A stretch of DNA of 7,908 nucleotides, from NCBI GenBank assembly GCA_005777515.1, contig SXMA01000137.1:1-7908 (forward strand). The letters are read 5' to 3'. Positions 1 to 5,929 of the stretch are shown piece after piece. The position numbers were made by a program, and so were the translations under genes. The notes beneath the pieces are model-generated. The model saw nothing but the letters and a program-made list of their open reading frames with translations, searched no databases and was not told the DNA's origin. The stretch comes from Actinomycetota bacterium. GTDB taxonomy: Bacteria > Actinomycetota > Actinomycetes > Nanopelagicales > Nanopelagicaceae. Every line of letters begins with the position of its first letter. Position 1 is the first letter of the stretch.

Positions 1-321
1 GGCTGCTAGCGCTAATTGATAAAGATTTACTGAAGTTGTATCACAGGCCAGTACTTGACCTGGCCCTGCTCCAAGAGCGCTTCTGCCAATCAAATCTCCA
101 ACCGTGTGAGCCTCATCAATCCAATGCTCCCAGCCGGTAACAACATTTGGCCCCCACTCTTGGGTAAGAAAGTCGCTAATGGCTTTGACTGTGGCATGGG
201 GTAGGCGGCCCAGAGAATTACCATCTAAATAACAAGTATTTGGATCAGTAATGACAAACTGATTTCGAAACTTACCCAACTCATCTTGAGCATCTAAAGC
301 TTGGGCTTGGCTGCGTTCCAT
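1..321 (-). CDS. kynU: Kynureninase, N-terminal part (3' end outside window)
   Basis: Kynureninase is a cytoplasmic PLP enzyme that cleaves kynurenine (or 3-hydroxykynurenine) to anthranilate (or 3-hydroxyanthranilate) and alanine in tryptophan breakdown. I translated 107 complete codons from the ATG at 321 down to base 1. The N-terminus carries ALDAQDELGKFRNQF (residues 8-22) and YLDGNSLG (31-38), a hallmark of bacterial kynureninases. EWG (55-57) and DTTSVNL (94-100) follow, the latter in the PLP-phosphate-binding region. The PLP lysine would lie in the missing part. The start is well fixed: an in-frame stop lies at 337-339 and no ATG, GTG or TTG occurs between them. There is no properly spaced Shine-Dalgarno sequence. 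The gene follows yggT after 59 bases and has no obvious functional link to division, so it may be a separate transcription unit. Family assignment rests on remembered motif similarity to Pseudomonas kynureninase. Confidence 0.92.
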   Translation of the reverse strand, partial: MERSQAQALDAQDELGKFRNQFVITDPNTCYLDGNSLGRLPHATVKAISDFLTQEWGPNVVTGWEHWIDEAHTVGDLIGRSALGAGPGQVLACDTTSVNLYQLALAA

Positions 322-328
322 AACCTTG

Positions 329-334
329 AGTCTA
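329..334 (-). promoter_or_regulatory. Possible -10 element for leaderless kynU transcript
   Basis: On the minus strand the hexamer TAGACT (fits TANNNT) ends seven bases before the kynU ATG at 321. That spacing would put the transcription start at or next to the A of the ATG, as in leaderless mRNAs common in actinobacteria. The lack of a usable Shine-Dalgarno sequence before this ATG agrees. No convincing -35 box was found 16-19 bases upstream, and such a hexamer can occur by chance. Confidence 0.35.
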
Positions 335-380
335 GGTCAGGAGTTAGGTTCTTGAGAAGTTGCCCTCGAGGAAGGAAGTT

Positions 381-659
381 TTATCGAATAAAAGCGATAA
401 GAATTTGTGTTCCAAAGAAGAGCACAATAAATGAGAGATCAAGTGCCACAGGTCCCATGCGAAGCGGCGGGATAAATCTGCGAATAAAACCTAACGGCTT
501 ATCAGTAATCATGTAGATAATTTCAGCGACCGGAAGAATTATTCCCCTTGGACGCCAACCAGGACGAAACATCCTGACATAATCCAGAATTAACCGAGCA
601 AATAGCGCAAAGAGGAAGAGATTTAGAGCAAGAACAATCCAACTGCTGATATTTATCAC
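381..659 (-). CDS. YggT family small integral membrane protein
   Basis: A 92-residue membrane protein of the YggT family (DUF165-independent; 'YGGT' domain), whose biochemical role is not settled. In actinobacteria and cyanobacteria it sits beside sepF and is suspected to act in division or membrane organisation. The sequence shows one hydrophobic segment at about residues 7-28, a basic, proline-containing loop (RPGWRPRG near 32-39), the family-like stretch FIRRFIPPLRMGP (58-70) followed by LDLSFIVLFF (73-82), and a second hydrophobic segment to the C-terminus. The start is a GTG at 659; the only upstream in-frame codons before the stop at 672-674 are not start codons. No Shine-Dalgarno sequence is visible. 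It lies 12 bases after sepF and is the last gene of the division block. Length is normal for the family. Confidence 0.9.
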   Translation of the reverse strand: MINISSWIVLALNLFLFALFARLILDYVRMFRPGWRPRGIILPVAEIIYMITDKPLGFIRRFIPPLRMGPVALDLSFIVLFFGTQILIAFIR

Positions 660-671
660 AGCAGGATTAAA

Positions 672-1121
672 TCAGCTCTGATTAAAGAGGCTAGCGTTGG
701 CTGCTGCCGTCTTGTCTTCTGAACTGACCATCACATTTGGTGGCGAGAGAAGAAATACTTTTGAAGTTACGCGCTCAATAGTTCCAGCATGACCAAAAAC
801 TAAACCTGATGCAAAGTCAATTAATCTCTTACGCTCTGACTCTTCCATATCGCTAAGGTTCATGATTACCGGATTTCCTTCGCGGTAATACTCACCAATT
901 GCTCGAGCCTCGCTGTAAAACCTAGGGGTAATAGTCACGATGCGATCGATTGGGGCAGCATCTACGCTTTTTGCAGCGCTAGTCATGGATGGAGCAACAG
1001 TTAGTGATTTGTTCTCACGCTTAACTGGGGTAACTCTGTTTTTAGGTGTTGCAACTTCGCTAGTTCCATCATCTTCGGTTAGACCGAGATAGTTGGTCAT
1101 TTTTCTCAATGCATTAGACAT
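672..1121 (-). CDS. sepF: Cell division protein SepF
   Basis: SepF binds the FtsZ C-terminal peptide and anchors Z-ring filaments to the membrane; in actinobacteria, which lack FtsA, it is the main positive anchor. The 149-residue protein starts with MSNALRKMTNYLGL (1-14), the amphipathic membrane-targeting helix followed by acidic residues (EDDG). A low-complexity linker rich in K, T, S and A spans about 20-58. The SepF core (DUF552) covers about 60-133, with IVTITPRFYSEARAIGEYY (61-79), PVIMNLSDM (84-92), RLIDFASGLVFGHAGTIERV (99-118) and KVFLLSPPNV (121-130). A short tail ends at FNQS. It lies 9 bases after yggS and 12 bases before yggT, so it is in the same operon. No Shine-Dalgarno sequence is apparent. 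Length is on the short side for actinobacterial SepF because the linker is short. Confidence 0.97.
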   Translation of the reverse strand: MSNALRKMTNYLGLTEDDGTSEVATPKNRVTPVKRENKSLTVAPSMTSAAKSVDAAPIDRIVTITPRFYSEARAIGEYYREGNPVIMNLSDMEESERKRLIDFASGLVFGHAGTIERVTSKVFLLSPPNVMVSSEDKTAAANASLFNQS

Positions 1122-1130
1122 GGCAGAATT

Positions 1131-1811
1131 TTACTCGCCCACCCTTCTTGGGCCGAGGATTGAGCTGCCTAGCCTGATATGTGTCGCGCCGTATTCCATC
1201 GCAATCTGATAATCCCCACTCATTCCCGATGAGATATAGCCAGCACCTGGAGCGACTTTCAATAGTTCTTGACTCAAATTCATTAGGGTTTCAAAGCCTG
1301 GATGAGGATCTTTATTTAGAGGAGCAACCCCCATCACTCCAACAATTTCTACTCCAGCAAGCTTTAGCAGGCTCTCAGCAAAAGCTTTAAATTGTTCTGC
1401 TCTTATCCCGCTTCGATTACTTTCTTGGCTGGCTCTCTCTTCTGGATCTAAGTTAACCTGAATAAAGCAGCTCTGCTTCTTGCCCATCTCAAGGGCCAGC
1501 TCTGAGATTTTAGATGCATGGCGTAGCTCATCAAGTGAGTGGATATAGCTAGCAACTGAAACTATTGCTCTTAATTTATTGCTCTGAATAGTTCCTTGAA
1601 AGTGCCACTCAATATCCTTTGGCAGAGCCTCTGCCTTAGGGCTCAACTCATTTTCTCGATTCTCTCCAAACTGACGCTCGCCAAGCGAATGCAGAATCTC
1701 AAGATCGCTCATTGGAAAGTTCTTAGTAACAACTATTAGCTCAACTCCAGGTTTTAGTTCAGAACGGACTTTATCTAAAGCGCTATTTATCTCTATCTGC
1801 CTAGAGCTCAT
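1131..1811 (-). CDS. yggS: YggS/PROSC-type PLP-binding protein (PLP homeostasis)
   Basis: A cytoplasmic alanine-racemase-like TIM-barrel protein that binds pyridoxal phosphate and keeps PLP, amino-acid and keto-acid pools in balance; members (YggS, YlmE, PLPBP) have no established enzymatic activity. The 226-residue protein shows the strand carrying the PLP lysine, LIVVTKNFP (25-33, K30), then FGENRENE (48-55), WHFQGTIQSNK (69-79), FIQVNLD (116-122), SGI (134-136), VGVMGVAP (157-164) and the C-terminal phosphate-binding region SSGMSGDY (194-201) with HIRLGSSILGPR (211-222). The ATG overlaps the pgeF stop by four bases (ATGA), implying translational coupling, and AGGAG lies ten bases upstream. 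The position between pgeF and sepF is the usual one in actinobacterial and Gram-positive division clusters (ylmE in Bacillus). Confidence 0.96.
   Translation of the reverse strand: MSSRQIEINSALDKVRSELKPGVELIVVTKNFPMSDLEILHSLGERQFGENRENELSPKAEALPKDIEWHFQGTIQSNKLRAIVSVASYIHSLDELRHASKISELALEMGKKQSCFIQVNLDPEERASQESNRSGIRAEQFKAFAESLLKLAGVEIVGVMGVAPLNKDPHPGFETLMNLSQELLKVAPGAGYISSGMSGDYQIAMEYGATHIRLGSSILGPRRVGE
1808..1811 (-). other. ATGA stop/start overlap pgeF-yggS
   Basis: The ATG of yggS (1811-1809) shares four bases with the TGA of pgeF (1810-1808). This arrangement normally allows terminating ribosomes to restart and couples the output of the two genes. Confidence 0.95.
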
Positions 1812-2491
1812 CTGATAATCACTCCTGCCTGCCTTCCAGTTCTGTTATCCCTACGAAAGGAGAAATACCCAGGACTATGTTTACTGCACTCACCACTTGA
1901 GCTCCAGGTGATTCCCCTGCTTTTAAGTATCGAAATTGCCCCGGCCTCTAGGTCAAGACATCTCTTAACCTCATCTGTTGCGCACTGCTCTATCTGGTCT
2001 ACGACCTGGCGATATATTTCAAGACTTACCTGATAACAGTTGCCACAAATTGACGCCCCAAACAGCGCGCTTATCTGGCTTGAAGCAATTCCATAACTTT
2101 TAAATTTATCAAGCGTTGCCTCAAGTACCCCTGCGATAAGTCCTTTTCTGCCGATATGCACCGCAGCGATAGCAGAGGGCGATGAGAGAAGAAGTGGTAT
2201 GCAATCTGCAGTCAAAACAGCAAGGGCGATGCCACTTCTTCTAGTAAATAAGGAATCGGCCTCAGGCTCATCTAGATAAGAGGAGCTTTCATCAATTTCA
2301 ACAACTCTTGAACCATGAACCTGGTTCATAAAGAATAATTCGCTTCGCTGTATGCCAAACTCTTTAGCGAGCAGATCGCGATTTGATTCAACAGTTTTTG
2401 CATCATCACCAACATGGAGAGCTAGATTAAAGCTCTCAAATTCTCTCTTACTTAAGCCGCCATGGCGCGAGGTAAAGAGCGACCTCGACAT
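1808..2491 (-). CDS. pgeF: PgeF/YfiH family (peptidoglycan editing factor, multicopper-oxidase-like/LACC1 fold)
   Basis: This family (YfiH, YlmD, LACC1) has been described as a peptidoglycan editing factor that removes UDP-MurNAc-L-serine and as a purine nucleoside enzyme; older 'laccase' or 'polyphenol oxidase' names are doubtful. The 227-residue protein shows FTSRHGGLS (6-14), FNLALHVGDD (21-30), NQVHG (56-60), LTADCIPLLL (93-102), AVHIGRKG (110-117), GASICGNCYQV (145-155) and a C-terminal FSFRRDNRTGRQAG (210-223). The three family metal-site residues are present as H59, C97 and H112. The motif usually written VHAGWRG is changed to VHIGRKG, so the Trp is missing. It lies 11 bases after ftsZ and overlaps yggS by four bases. 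Its place next to murC and ftsZ fits an editing role at the L-Ala/L-Ser step. No Shine-Dalgarno sequence is seen. Somewhat short but complete. Confidence 0.95.
   Translation of the reverse strand: MSRSLFTSRHGGLSKREFESFNLALHVGDDAKTVESNRDLLAKEFGIQRSELFFMNQVHGSRVVEIDESSSYLDEPEADSLFTRRSGIALAVLTADCIPLLLSSPSAIAAVHIGRKGLIAGVLEATLDKFKSYGIASSQISALFGASICGNCYQVSLEIYRQVVDQIEQCATDEVKRCLDLEAGAISILKSRGITWSSSGECSKHSPGYFSFRRDNRTGRQAGVIIR
1822..1826 (-). promoter_or_regulatory. Shine-Dalgarno sequence of yggS
   Basis: AGGAG on the minus strand, within the 3' end of pgeF, lies ten bases before the yggS ATG. With the following TGAT it resembles the complement of the 16S rRNA 3' end with one base missing. It supports the ATG at 1811 as the yggS start. 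Confidence 0.7.
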
Positions 2492-2502
2492 TTAACTGCT
2501 TG

Positions 2503-3630
2503 CTACTTCATGAAATCAGGGATATCAATCTCATCTTCAGCCACTAACTCCTCAAAAGTTATCTTTCTTCTTGGAGCTACTGGTGTATCCATTGCAACAG
2601 CTATTGGATCATTTGCTGCAATTGGATCTGCTTGACCATTTAAGGCAGCAGTTGAGATCACTGGAACAGAGAGTCTCTTTGGCGCTCCACCATCAAATCC
2701 GGCAGCAATTACGGTGACCCTTACCTCATCTCCTAGCGCGTCATCGATAACTGTTCCAAAGATAATATTGGCATCAGGGTGTGCACACTTTGCAACCAGC
2801 TCTGCTGCCTCGCTAATTTCAAATAAGCCTAAATCTGAGCCACCGGCAATTGAGAGAAGAACACCATGTGCTCCATCAATTGATGCCTCAAGAAGTGGAG
2901 ATGAGATTGCAAGCTCAGCGGCTCTAGTAGCTCTTGCCTCACCTCTTGCAGATCCAATTCCCATAAGAGCAGAACCGGCGCCATCCATAACGCTCTTGAC
3001 GTCAGCAAAATCAAGATTGATCAAGCCCGGAGTGGTAATTAAATCAGTAATGCCCTGAACGCCAGAGAGTAAAACTTGATCTGCTGTCTTAAAGGCCTCA
3101 GGTGCTGAGATTGAACGATCAGAGATTGAGAGAAGGCGATCATTTGGAATCACAATTAGCGTGTCAACTTCTTTTCTTAAGTTTTCAATTCCTTCATCGG
3201 CCTGCATCGAGCGGCGTTTGCCTTCAAAACTAAATGGTCGAGTAACCACGCCAACTGTTAGCGCTCCAGCATCCTTTGCAATCTTTGCAATTATTGGTGC
3301 GCCGCCAGTTCCAGTTCCGCCGCCCTCTCCTGCAGTAACAAAAACCATATCGGAGCCACGAAGTACTTCTTCAATCTCTTCAGTGTGATCAATTGCTGCT
3401 TGCTTACCAATTTCTGGCGCAGCACCTGCACCAAGGCCACGAGTTAATTTTCTTCCAATATCTAATTTCACATCAGCATCACTCATCAGAAGAGCTTGCG
3501 CATCAGTATTAATCGCAATGAACTCAACGCCTTTTAACCCCGCATCAATCATCCGATTAACTGCATTAACTCCGCCGCCACCAATTCCAACAACCTTGAT
3601 GACTGCTAAATAATTCTGTGGTGTTGCCAC
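2503..3630 (-). CDS. ftsZ: Cell division protein FtsZ
   Basis: FtsZ is the tubulin-like GTPase that assembles the cytokinetic ring. I choose the GTG at 3630, giving 375 residues that begin [12 protein letters not shown] (first residue read as Met), the usual actinobacterial N-terminus. The ATG at 3684 would add 18 residues of non-conserved, basic sequence. A strong Shine-Dalgarno sequence, GGAGAGAGG, lies eight bases before the GTG. In this numbering: GIGGGGVN (15-22), the tubulin signature GGGTGTGG (103-110), and the T7 loop NLDFAD (205-210) with acidic residues D207 and D210 that act on the neighbouring subunit's GTP. A linker covers roughly 317-363. The C-terminal peptide, [10 protein letters not shown] (366-375), is the binding site for SepF, encoded three genes downstream. 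FtsA is not in this cluster. A 129-base gap separates it from ftsQ, and pgeF follows after 11 bases. Confidence 0.98.
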   Translation of the reverse strand: MATPQNYLAVIKVVGIGGGGVNAVNRMIDAGLKGVEFIAINTDAQALLMSDADVKLDIGRKLTRGLGAGAAPEIGKQAAIDHTEEIEEVLRGSDMVFVTAGEGGGTGTGGAPIIAKIAKDAGALTVGVVTRPFSFEGKRRSMQADEGIENLRKEVDTLIVIPNDRLLSISDRSISAPEAFKTADQVLLSGVQGITDLITTPGLINLDFADVKSVMDGAGSALMGIGSARGEARATRAAELAISSPLLEASIDGAHGVLLSIAGGSDLGLFEISEAAELVAKCAHPDANIIFGTVIDDALGDEVRVTVIAAGFDGGAPKRLSVPVISTAALNGQADPIAANDPIAVAMDTPVAPRRKITFEELVAEDEIDIPDFMK

Positions 3631-3638
3631 TTTTTTCG

Positions 3639-3647
3639 CCTCTCTCC
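3639..3647 (-). promoter_or_regulatory. Shine-Dalgarno sequence deciding the ftsZ start
   Basis: The minus strand reads GGAGAGAGG, then eight bases (CGAAAAAA), then the GTG at 3630. This is the clearest ribosome binding site in the window. It lies inside the N-terminal extension implied by the ATG at 3684, so it argues for the shorter FtsZ. Confidence 0.85.
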
Positions 3648-3693
3648 AAACCCTAATTCTCAACTTTAGACTTAGAGTTTCCATTTACTCTGC

Positions 3694-3711
3694 GCGCAAA
3701 AGTAGTTGCGC
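3694..3711 (-). repeat. Short inverted repeat upstream of ftsZ
   Basis: A 6-bp perfect inverted repeat (GCGCAA and TTGCGC) with a 6-base loop lies about 65 bases before the ftsZ GTG. It could form a small RNA hairpin in the leader or be a protein-binding half-site pair. It is short enough to be chance, though it is GC-rich in an AT-leaning gap. Confidence 0.35.
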
Positions 3712-3759
3712 AGCGCTCCTCTGGCAAAGACCGACACGATTAGTTAAGGAAATACTTTT

Positions 3760-4527
3760 CTATCGCACCGTTGGTTTTAGTGGATCAATTAAATTGATTT
3801 TTCGAACTTTTTTATTCTCATCTTGCGCCAATAAGCGCTCCATTACTTCAACTTTTAGCCCAAGATCATTGACACTGCCCCAGGAGATTTCGATGTTGCG
3901 CCCTGAATAATTGGCAGAGGTGATGAAGCTGGCGTTATCTCTTGCGTTAACTCGCGTTAATTCAAATCCTCTTGGGGCAAGCTCTTGGCTAAATAGCTCT
4001 ATCAACTCCCGGGCCGCAGCCTTTAATTGGTTATCTGCCCCATCTGTTGACCCAGCGGGCAGAGTCAATTCGGGTATCTGCTGCCAACTCTTATCTCCTG
4101 AGCTAATGGCCTGATCAATAGCCTGCCTAGGAAGGTAAAAGTAATCAAGGTCTTCACCCATAAACCCAATACTGACGCTCTGAGGACTCGTAGTTGAGGT
4201 CAGGCGGGCGATAGGAGTTCTTGAAATTATCTTTATAAGTAATTTGCCATTAATTAAATTTCGGTTCAACTCAACATTTTCAACCCAAGCAAATTGGCGG
4301 AGTCGATTGGCTATTTCTCGACGATCAACCCTTGCAATCTGATCTCCCAGTTTGACTACGGCAGGAGGTTGGGAGAGTCGATTTTTGACTTCTCTTTCAA
4401 TTGACTTATCTTTTATATCAATGCTGATTTCTTTCACCACAAATACTTGGCTAAATCCCAAAAGATATGCCAGCGCTCCAATGAGCAATATCGATATGGG
4501 AAGAATTAAACGGGGATGCAATCTCAT
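3760..4527 (-). CDS. ftsQ: Cell division protein FtsQ (POTRA domain)
   Basis: FtsQ is a single-pass membrane protein that links FtsB/FtsL and the FtsW-FtsI septal synthase to the early divisome. The 255-residue protein has six residues (MRLHPR) before a transmembrane helix at about 7-25, then a POTRA domain at about 28-108: FVVKEISIDI (29-38), VVKLGDQIARVDRREIANRL (57-76), FAWVENVELNRN (79-90) and LLIKIISRTPIARL (96-109). A beta-rich FtsQ domain follows, ending in KINLIDPLKPTVR (243-255), which fits the typical 'D..P..P..R' end of actinobacterial FtsQ. The start is fixed: an in-frame stop lies at 4549-4551 with no start codon between. The cytoplasmic tail is therefore unusually short. It begins four bases after murC and has no Shine-Dalgarno sequence. 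Confidence 0.95.
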   Translation of the reverse strand: MRLHPRLILPISILLIGALAYLLGFSQVFVVKEISIDIKDKSIEREVKNRLSQPPAVVKLGDQIARVDRREIANRLRQFAWVENVELNRNLINGKLLIKIISRTPIARLTSTTSPQSVSIGFMGEDLDYFYLPRQAIDQAISSGDKSWQQIPELTLPAGSTDGADNQLKAAARELIELFSQELAPRGFELTRVNARDNASFITSANYSGRNIEISWGSVNDLGLKVEVMERLLAQDENKKVRKINLIDPLKPTVR

Positions 4528-4531
4528 GCAA

Positions 4532-5929
4532 TTAGGATTCGATTGCCTCTAGAATCAACTTACCTAAAGAGCTCACATCTCCAGCTCCTAGGGTAAGGAT
4601 TAAATCGCCGCTCTTGGCCATCTTTGCAACGGCTTCCACAACCTCTGGCATTGAAGGTTGATAGCTATGGTTGCTACTTGCCATCTCTTTTGAAATTAGT
4701 AGCGAACTAACTCCAGGGATCTCTTTTTCGCTTGCAGGATAGATCTCAAGCAGGTATGTGTAATCTGATGCAGAGAGTGCTTTAGCAAATTCGCTGGCAA
4801 ATACCTGCGTCCTTGAGTAGCGGTGCGGCTGGAAAACTGTCAGTACTCGCCCACTTTGAGCATAAATCCTTGCGCTCTCAAGGGTTGCTCTGATTTCTGT
4901 TGGATGATGGCCGTAATCATCGATGACTGTGATCCCCTTAGAAATTCCTTTAATTTCAAAGCGCCTTCTAGCTCCGCTAAAGAGAGCTAACCCTTTGATT
5001 AGATCATTTGCATTTGCACCGAGTTCAAGGCCTGCCAGCAGGGCAGCGCAGGCGTTGAGCAGATTATGCCGGCCCGTAATGGCAAGTTCCATCTGCCCTA
5101 AGACTCTTCCTTTATAACTAACTCTTGCCTCCGCGCTCTTTGGTTGCAGATGAATTCGATCCAGACGTAGATCTGCATCGCTATCTGTTCCATAGGTAGA
5201 GATGGAAATTGATGAGCCCTTCTTTTTCATTCTCTCTATTAAACGAAGCACGCCAGGATCATCAATACATAGAACTAAAAAGCCATCTGGCCTGATAGTG
5301 GCAACAAAGTGATCAAAGATCTGGTCAATGTGAGCAAGAGTTGCAAAGTTATCTACATGATCTAACTCAATGTTGGTAATTATTGCACCGAGCGGTTTAT
5401 AGGCGGTAAAGGAGCCATCTGATTCATCGGCCTCAACGATGAAAGTATTGCCAGAGCCCTGATGAGCATTTGTTCCAGAGTTACTTACCGTTGCTCCAAT
5501 TGCAAAAGATGGATCAAGGCCTGAATGCTGCAGAGCGACTGTCAACATTGATGTGGTGGTAGTTTTTCCATGAGTTCCAGCAACAGCCACAGAGCGAGTA
5601 CCAATCATTAGCTGCGCCAGAGCGGCAGCTCGCTCCAAAATTGGAATGTCCCGACTCTGTGCTTCCTCAAGTTCGCAATTGTTTGCAGGAATGGCGCTTG
5701 ATTTAATAACTAGATCTGCGCTTTTTATATTCGCTCTGCTATGCCCAATATGAATAGTGGCCCCAAGGCTTCGTAGGCCATTTAAGGTAGAGGAATCATG
5801 TAAATCAGAGCCCGATACCTCTGCTCCGCGCGAGGCCAAAATTCTTGCAATGCCACTCATTCCCGAGCCGCCTATGCCGACAAAATGGACTCGAGCCTTG
5901 CTCCAATCGCCTATCACCCGATTACTCAT
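4532..5929 (-). CDS. murC: UDP-N-acetylmuramate--L-alanine ligase (MurC)
   Basis: MurC is the cytoplasmic ATP-dependent ligase that adds L-alanine to UDP-MurNAc, the first step of the stem peptide. The 465-residue protein has all three Mur ligase domains. The N-terminal UDP-binding Rossmann part shows HFVGIGGSGMSGIARIL (15-31) and SGSD (39-42). The central ATPase domain shows the P-loop GTHGKTTTT (118-126), EADESDGSF (166-174), ITNIELDHVDNF (184-195) and GRHNLLNACAA (286-296). The C-terminal domain shows RRRFEIKG (321-328), IDDYGHHPTEI (336-346), FQPHRYSRT (366-374) and LGAGD (447-451). Length is normal for the family. The ATG overlaps the murG stop by four bases, with AAAGGG only four bases upstream. 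In this lineage murB is not between murC and ftsQ, as is common in actinobacteria. Confidence 0.99.
   Translation of the reverse strand: MSNRVIGDWSKARVHFVGIGGSGMSGIARILASRGAEVSGSDLHDSSTLNGLRSLGATIHIGHSRANIKSADLVIKSSAIPANNCELEEAQSRDIPILERAAALAQLMIGTRSVAVAGTHGKTTTTSMLTVALQHSGLDPSFAIGATVSNSGTNAHQGSGNTFIVEADESDGSFTAYKPLGAIITNIELDHVDNFATLAHIDQIFDHFVATIRPDGFLVLCIDDPGVLRLIERMKKKGSSISISTYGTDSDADLRLDRIHLQPKSAEARVSYKGRVLGQMELAITGRHNLLNACAALLAGLELGANANDLIKGLALFSGARRRFEIKGISKGITVIDDYGHHPTEIRATLESARIYAQSGRVLTVFQPHRYSRTQVFASEFAKALSASDYTYLLEIYPASEKEIPGVSSLLISKEMASSNHSYQPSMPEVVEAVAKMAKSGDLILTLGAGDVSSLGKLILEAIES
5926..5929 (-). other. ATGA stop/start overlap murG-murC
   Basis: The murC ATG (5929-5927) and the murG TGA (5928-5926) share bases in an ATGA arrangement, which suggests translational coupling of two enzymes of the same pathway. 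Confidence 0.95.

Larger units (their letters stand above)
3631..3759 (-). promoter_or_regulatory. ftsQ-ftsZ intergenic region, probable ftsZ promoter/leader
   Basis: This 129-base stretch is the longest non-coding gap in a cluster where other gaps are 12 bases or less (59 before kynU). In well-studied actinobacteria ftsZ has its own promoters between ftsQ and ftsZ, so a promoter here is expected. What can be seen on the minus strand: a TAAAGT hexamer (3663-3668) that fits TANNNT but has no clear -35 partner; a perfect 6-bp inverted repeat GCGCAA/TTGCGC (3694-3699 and 3706-3711, 6-base loop); and the ftsZ Shine-Dalgarno sequence. The hairpin has no T-run after it, so it is not a Rho-independent terminator. 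The exact promoter cannot be assigned by eye. Confidence 0.5.

Noticed and set aside
364..371. CCTCGAGG palindrome between yggT and kynU as a terminator
   Set aside because: Only an 8-base palindrome without a loop or a following T-run; not a credible Rho-independent terminator.
301..516. Plus-strand open frame of 71 codons across the kynU-yggT junction
   Set aside because: Mostly antisense to yggT and the start of kynU, no family resemblance, no promoter or ribosome site.
2829..3014. Minus-strand open frame of 61 codons inside ftsZ
   Set aside because: Out-of-frame shadow within the conserved FtsZ coding sequence.
2714..3058. Plus-strand open frame of 114 codons rich in Ala and Ser
   Set aside because: Antisense to ftsZ; composition is what the complement of a conserved coding region gives.
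3694..3711. Inverted repeat upstream of ftsZ as a terminator for ftsQ
   Set aside because: No T-run follows on the transcribed strand and the stem is only 6 bp, so it was kept only as a short repeat.
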